DNA of 64,000 nucleotides from Chitinophaga terrae (ex Kim and Jung 2007). Its GTDB lineage: Bacteria; Bacteroidota; Bacteroidia; Chitinophagales; Chitinophagaceae. Shown piece by piece: positions 60,118 to 64,000 of this stretch (its first letter is position 1; each line of letters starts with the position of its first letter). The stretch is from the NCBI RefSeq assembly GCF_900107795.1, contig NZ_FNRL01000007.1, forward strand, positions 207,362 through 271,361, read 5' to 3'. The notes under the pieces were generated by a model. It ran no database searches. It was not told the origin of the DNA and saw only the letters and a list, made by a program, of their open reading frames with translations. A program made the translations under genes and the position numbers.

Positions 60118-63100
60118 TTAAAAATCAAGACTGAGGTTCACACCAAAATTCCTCATCATTGGCAGAGAAGTAGATTCCAGCCCCAGCGATGAGTTGTTTA
60201 CGTTAAACCCTGACGCTTCGGGCGAAAATCCATCTGTGTGGCGCTGGAAATAAAACAGGTTCCTTCCGTATAAACCTACACCCATCCTCTTTACTATCTT
60301 ACCAGCAAACAGTTTTGCCGGCAACTGGTAACTTAAACTGATCTCGCGCATCGCGATGTAACTGGCATCATTGATCATTTCTTCCGATACTACATTCTCT
60401 TTATCGCTGGCCACTACGTTCCAATAGTCCTGCGCTTTAACGCCAATATTGTTAGGCTTGCCGGTGCTTACCCAGTTGCCGTTCGCGTCTTTCTGCGCCA
60501 ACATACCTGAAGCGATATAACCGCCCTCTCTTCCTTCGAGGGTACGACGCGTAGTTCCGTATATCAGTTCTTCCCTGTTGCTTTGGGAATATACGACGCC
60601 GCCCTGGCGGATATCTACCAATGCACCCAATGAAATTCCTTTATAGCGGAAAGTGTTGGAGAAACCGCCTGTCCAGTCGGGCAATGCGCTGCCCAGCTCT
60701 GTCAATGTTGCGGCGGCTGTACGTAAAGGCAGTCCGGTTGTTGGATCGATAAGGCGATTGCCCTGTTCATCTTTCAACCAGGCGAAGCCCGTGCCAACCA
60801 TGGTTCCGAAAGGCTTGCCGGGCGCGGCTACCACGCTGATACCCCTATCGCTTCCCAGGCTGAAGGTTTCTACTCCTTCCGCCAGGCTAACCACTTCGTT
60901 GCGGTTGCGGGAGAAATTGAAGGCGCTCTCCCAGGTGAAGCCGTTCTTCAGTTTTACAGGCGTTCCATTAACGGATACCTCTATACCCCGGTTCCGGATT
61001 TCGCCGGCGTTGATACGGCGAGCCTCGAACTTGCTGGACGGCGGCAATGGCACATCCAGGATCTGGTTTTTAGTAGAGGCGTTATAGTAAGTAAAGCTGA
61101 GTCCCAGGCGGTTGTTGAATAGTTTAACATCCGTTCCAAATTCAACGGACGTGGTCAATTCGTTCCTCAGGTTAGGATCAGGGATCACCGATGTAAAGTA
61201 ACCCAGGGGCTGGCCGCCATGGGTGAACTGGTCGAGGCTATATGCACCCGTTAACTGGTAAGGATTTCCCGAACTTCCTGCCTGCGCAACAGACGCGCGG
61301 ATCTTCCAGAAAGGGATCGCGTTGCTCCGTATGTTAAGCAGGTCGGTCATGATCACACTGGTGCTGACTGAAGGATAAAAGAAAGAGTTGTTGGAAGCAG
61401 ATAAAGTAGAAGACCAGTCGTTACGGGCAGAGAAATCCAGGAACCAGTAGTTGCGGAACGACAATTGTCCGAAACCATATACGGAGTTGATCTCCGACTC
61501 CTGCAGGTCAAACAGGTAACTGTTGGTAAGTGTGTTGTTAATCACATGCAGGTTAGGCATGATAAACTCTTTACCAGTGTTGCCGGTCAGGCGCAGGTAT
61601 TTTTTCTGATGGCTGCTTCCGGCATTCAATCCCAGGCTGAAATCTTTATTCAGTTCAAAATTGCCGGTGAGCAACACATCATAGTTATCTTCCCTTACCC
61701 TGATCACTTTTTCTTCTATATCTCCATTCCTGTTAGTGCTCTGGTAAGTGCCTTTCGCTCTCCAGCGCAAACGTTGTTCGGTATAGAAATCTGTACCGCC
61801 GCGGGCAGAGATCTTCAGCCATTTTGTAAGATCATACGACAACCGGAGCATACCCAGCACCCTGTCCCTATGATCGGTATTGGATGTATGGTTGATAGTC
61901 CAGTAAGGGTTTGCGGTGCTGCTGTTGGTTGCATAGGTTTTCTCGATACCCGGCGTAATGCCGCTGAAACCAAGTTGTTTGGCCACATCTTCTGCGGTCC
62001 AGGTATCATTGGCCAGAACGCTGAGTGGCATACTGCGCGGCATGCTGATAAAAAGGTAAGCCGGGTTATCGGAAGCATCAGATAAAGTAGGCCTGTTCTT
62101 TCCTTTTTGCGAGATGTAGTTGACTTTGGCGTCTAGCTGGAATTTAGGCGTGATACTGGCCTGGGTACGCAGCGTAAAGGTATTACGGTCTAACGTGTTG
62201 GTAGGCACATAGCCGTCAACGTGCGTGTTGGAATAAGAGAAGCGATAGTTCACTTTTTCGTTGCCACCATCTGCACTGATGTTGTTCACCCGTTGTTTTT
62301 CTGTATTGAAGAAATCTTTGTACGTATTAGGCTGCGGGGTCAGTTGCAGGATATTCCCCCATTGGTCTTCATAGGTCTGACCTTCCATCTTCGCGCCCCA
62401 GCTGCTACGTGCAATACGATCGCGGCCTGCGCTCATTTTAGGCATTCCTTTGATGCCCAGTTGTTTGGCCTGGGCAATGGTATATATTTTACCATCCTCT
62501 CCCCTGAAGTGGGTAAATTCCCCATTCAGGCCCTGTCCATATTCGTTTTGAAAATCGGGCGTCACCAGCGCATTGCCTATAGAATAGTCGCTGCTGAATT
62601 TTATGCCGATGCCTTTACGTGCAGATCCTGATTTTGTTGTGATCAGTATCACCCCGTTGCTGCCTCGTTGCCCGTACAATGCTGCCGCATTGGGGCCTTT
62701 CAGTACAGAAATGCTTTCTATATCTTCCTGGTTGATGTTGGAAATACCGTCACCGAAATCGATCCCGCCGGTACTTCCGGCCGCGCCAATATTCTGGTTA
62801 TCTAACGGCACCCCGTCAATTACATACAAGGGTTGGCTGTTACCGACCAGGGAGTTGTTGCCGCGGATCACTACTTTGGAGGAACCGCTGGCGCCGGAGG
62901 CAGGGCGGCTTACCTGTACGCCAGCCACTTTACCGGAGAGCGCATTGGCTACGTTGGCTTCCTTACCCTGCGAAAGGTCGGCCCCTTTCAGTTCAGCAAC
63001 GGTATAACCCAGCGATTTGGTTTCCCTTTTCACGCCGAGCGCTGTTACTACCACTTCCGAAAGGCCTTTGGAAGCCTCCGCCAGTTTTACATTGATATTG

Positions 63101-63687
63101 GTATTGCCATTTACTTCAATCCTTTGTTTGGTAAAACCTATAAAAGAAAATACCAGGGCGTTGGCGCCAGCAGGCAGTTGCAAAGTATATTTACCAGAAG
63201 CATCTGTTACCGCACCACGGGCCGAGCCTTCCACGGCAATAGTAACGCCAGGCAAAGGATTACCTTTTTCGTCGGTTACCTTTCCTGTTATCACGGTATC
63301 AGCTACTGCGGTTACCGTTGCAGGCTTGTTCGCTTCTTTCAGGGTGATGGTACGATCGATGATCTTGTATGCAAGCGGCTGACCGGCAATACACATATCC
63401 ATTACCGTTGTAAGATCCGCGTCTTTTACCTGGATGCTGACAGGAGATGTTTTCTTAAGCAGGTCGTTATTATAAAGAAAATAATAACCTGTTTGCTGGC
63501 GGATGGCTGTAAACACCTGTTCCAGGGGAACCTGTTTAACAGACAAGGTTACTTTCTGAGCTTCAGCAAAAGCGCTCAGCGCCAGGGTGAATAGCAGCAG
63601 AACCAGCATATTAGCCGTTGCCCTGGCTCTCGCAGGCAAAAGGAATAACATTCCCCGCCGGAAAGCGGAAATAGTTCTTTTCATCAT
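60118..63687 (-). CDS. SusC/RagA-type TonB-dependent transporter with STN signalling domain
   Basis: An 1189-residue outer-membrane transporter. After a long N-terminal signal region (about 1-44) there is an STN domain (about 45-117: VTLSVKQVPLEQVFTAIRQQ, YYFLYNNDLL), then a CarboxypepD_reg domain (about 130-205), the plug with SVLKGPNAAALYGQRGSNGVILITTKSG near residue 325 and the barrel ending in GVNLSLDF. STN domains pass substrate signals to FecR-type anti-sigma factors, so a FecR and ECF sigma pair would be expected just upstream, outside the window or beyond the insertion sequence that begins at about 63.8 kb. Confidence 0.95.
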   Translation of the reverse strand: MMKRTISAFRRGMLFLLPARARATANMLVLLLFTLALSAFAEAQKVTLSVKQVPLEQVFTAIRQQTGYYFLYNNDLLKKTSPVSIQVKDADLTTVMDMCIAGQPLAYKIIDRTITLKEANKPATVTAVADTVITGKVTDEKGNPLPGVTIAVEGSARGAVTDASGKYTLQLPAGANALVFSFIGFTKQRIEVNGNTNINVKLAEASKGLSEVVVTALGVKRETKSLGYTVAELKGADLSQGKEANVANALSGKVAGVQVSRPASGASGSSKVVIRGNNSLVGNSQPLYVIDGVPLDNQNIGAAGSTGGIDFGDGISNINQEDIESISVLKGPNAAALYGQRGSNGVILITTKSGSARKGIGIKFSSDYSIGNALVTPDFQNEYGQGLNGEFTHFRGEDGKIYTIAQAKQLGIKGMPKMSAGRDRIARSSWGAKMEGQTYEDQWGNILQLTPQPNTYKDFFNTEKQRVNNISADGGNEKVNYRFSYSNTHVDGYVPTNTLDRNTFTLRTQASITPKFQLDAKVNYISQKGKNRPTLSDASDNPAYLFISMPRSMPLSVLANDTWTAEDVAKQLGFSGITPGIEKTYATNSSTANPYWTINHTSNTDHRDRVLGMLRLSYDLTKWLKISARGGTDFYTEQRLRWRAKGTYQSTNRNGDIEEKVIRVREDNYDVLLTGNFELNKDFSLGLNAGSSHQKKYLRLTGNTGKEFIMPNLHVINNTLTNSYLFDLQESEINSVYGFGQLSFRNYWFLDFSARNDWSSTLSASNNSFFYPSVSTSVIMTDLLNIRSNAIPFWKIRASVAQAGSSGNPYQLTGAYSLDQFTHGGQPLGYFTSVIPDPNLRNELTTSVEFGTDVKLFNNRLGLSFTYYNASTKNQILDVPLPPSSKFEARRINAGEIRNRGIEVSVNGTPVKLKNGFTWESAFNFSRNRNEVVSLAEGVETFSLGSDRGISVVAAPGKPFGTMVGTGFAWLKDEQGNRLIDPTTGLPLRTAAATLTELGSALPDWTGGFSNTFRYKGISLGALVDIRQGGVVYSQSNREELIYGTTRRTLEGREGGYIASGMLAQKDANGNWVSTGKPNNIGVKAQDYWNVVASDKENVVSEEMINDASYIAMREISLSYQLPAKLFAGKIVKRMGVGLYGRNLFYFQRHTDGFSPEASGFNVNNSSLGLESTSLPMMRNFGVNLSLDF

Positions 63688-63797
63688 CGGTTAGTTTAAT
63701 TAAAAGCGATTGATTTGATTGTGTACGGTATTACAGGTTTTATATTATTTTTCACTATTGTCCGACTAAAATAATGTTTTAGGATGAAAAAAGGCAG

Positions 63798-63828
63798 TTC
63801 CGAAGAACCGCCCAATTTGGTAAGTTTG
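63798..63828 (+). promoter_or_regulatory. Probable promoter of the transposase gene
   Basis: TTC (63798-63800), a 20-base spacer and TAAGTTTG (63821-63828), an exact TAnnTTTG -7 match; the start site would lie about 15 bases before the ATG at 63851. A small imperfect hairpin (63793-63812) overlaps its left part. Confidence 0.5.
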
Positions 63829-63850
63829 AGTTACCACACTTAAAATTACC

Positions 63851-64000
63851 ATGGGCGAAAATAAAAGTTTTTCCGGACAGCCGGTATTATCTCAAATATT
63901 AGATGTAATACCCAGTGCTATAATCAATGCGGCAAACAGAAAGCATCAATCAAACCGTTATTATAAGCGCTTACCCTTGCGGGTTCATTTGGTAAGCCTT
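63851..64000 (+). mobile_element. Start of a DUF4372/IS4-type transposase, cut by the window edge
   Basis: Fifty codons are open from ATG 63851 to the window end. The translation has FSGQPVLSQILDVIP and then KHQSNRYYKRLPLRVHLVSL, matching the DUF4372 N-terminal domain of IS4-family transposases of Bacteroidota (FSGQPxxxQxLxxIP, then a KH-x-x-x-x-YYK pattern). The catalytic DDE part lies beyond the window. I could not define the left terminal inverted repeat; it should fall between the SusC start (63687) and 63851. This gap shows no other gene. Confidence 0.75.

Overview
The window looks like a chromosome segment of a Bacteroidota bacterium, most likely of the Chitinophaga type. The reasons are three SusC/SusD pairs, promoters of the Bacteroidota form (TTG, 19-22 bases, TAnnTTTG), few Shine-Dalgarno sequences, and a leuC-leuD-synthase-leuB order seen in that phylum. 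No rRNA, tRNA or CRISPR array was found.

Layout. 1-3044 (+): the end of an ABC exporter operon (tail of one ATPase, a second ATPase, two ABC-2 permeases). 3469-8139 (+): a leucine operon with its own promoter and a strong terminator. 8282-9206 (+): two small cytoplasmic genes. 9295-29289 (-, except one small + gene): a glycan-use region with a GH92 mannosidase, an ECF sigma factor, and a polysaccharide utilisation locus read as GH71/99-like protein, SusC, SusD, SusC, SusD, GH20, GH78. 29605-30519 (-): a sterol-desaturase-family membrane enzyme.

56338 down to 30798 (-): the centrepiece, a tightly packed 19-gene operon of about 25.5 kb for an extracellular contractile injection system (eCIS, Afp/PVC/AlgoCIS-like). 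It holds the cap protein, sheath, two tube proteins, LysM adaptor, VgrG-like spike, PAAR tip, gp25 and two gp6-like baseplate proteins, an S74 fibre, the tape measure and the AAA+ ATPase. Mixed among them are genes that are not standard parts: a 403-residue unknown, a 64-residue unknown, a membrane-anchored von Willebrand A protein, a 1311-residue DUF4157 protein with an HNH-like segment and a long beta-rich body (the best cargo candidate), and a charged protein built from a 12-residue repeat. The sheath carries a very large insertion. No TssJLM membrane complex and no capsid or terminase genes are present, so this is neither a classic type VI system nor a prophage.

56770-58507: a HxlR regulator and GNAT gene, divergent from a flavodoxin-fold NAD(P)H oxidoreductase. 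58577-63687 (-): a third SusC/SusD pair; this SusC has an STN signalling domain. 63851-64000 (+): the first 50 codons of a DUF4372/IS4-type transposase, cut by the window edge.

All protein identities come from reading motifs, without database searches.
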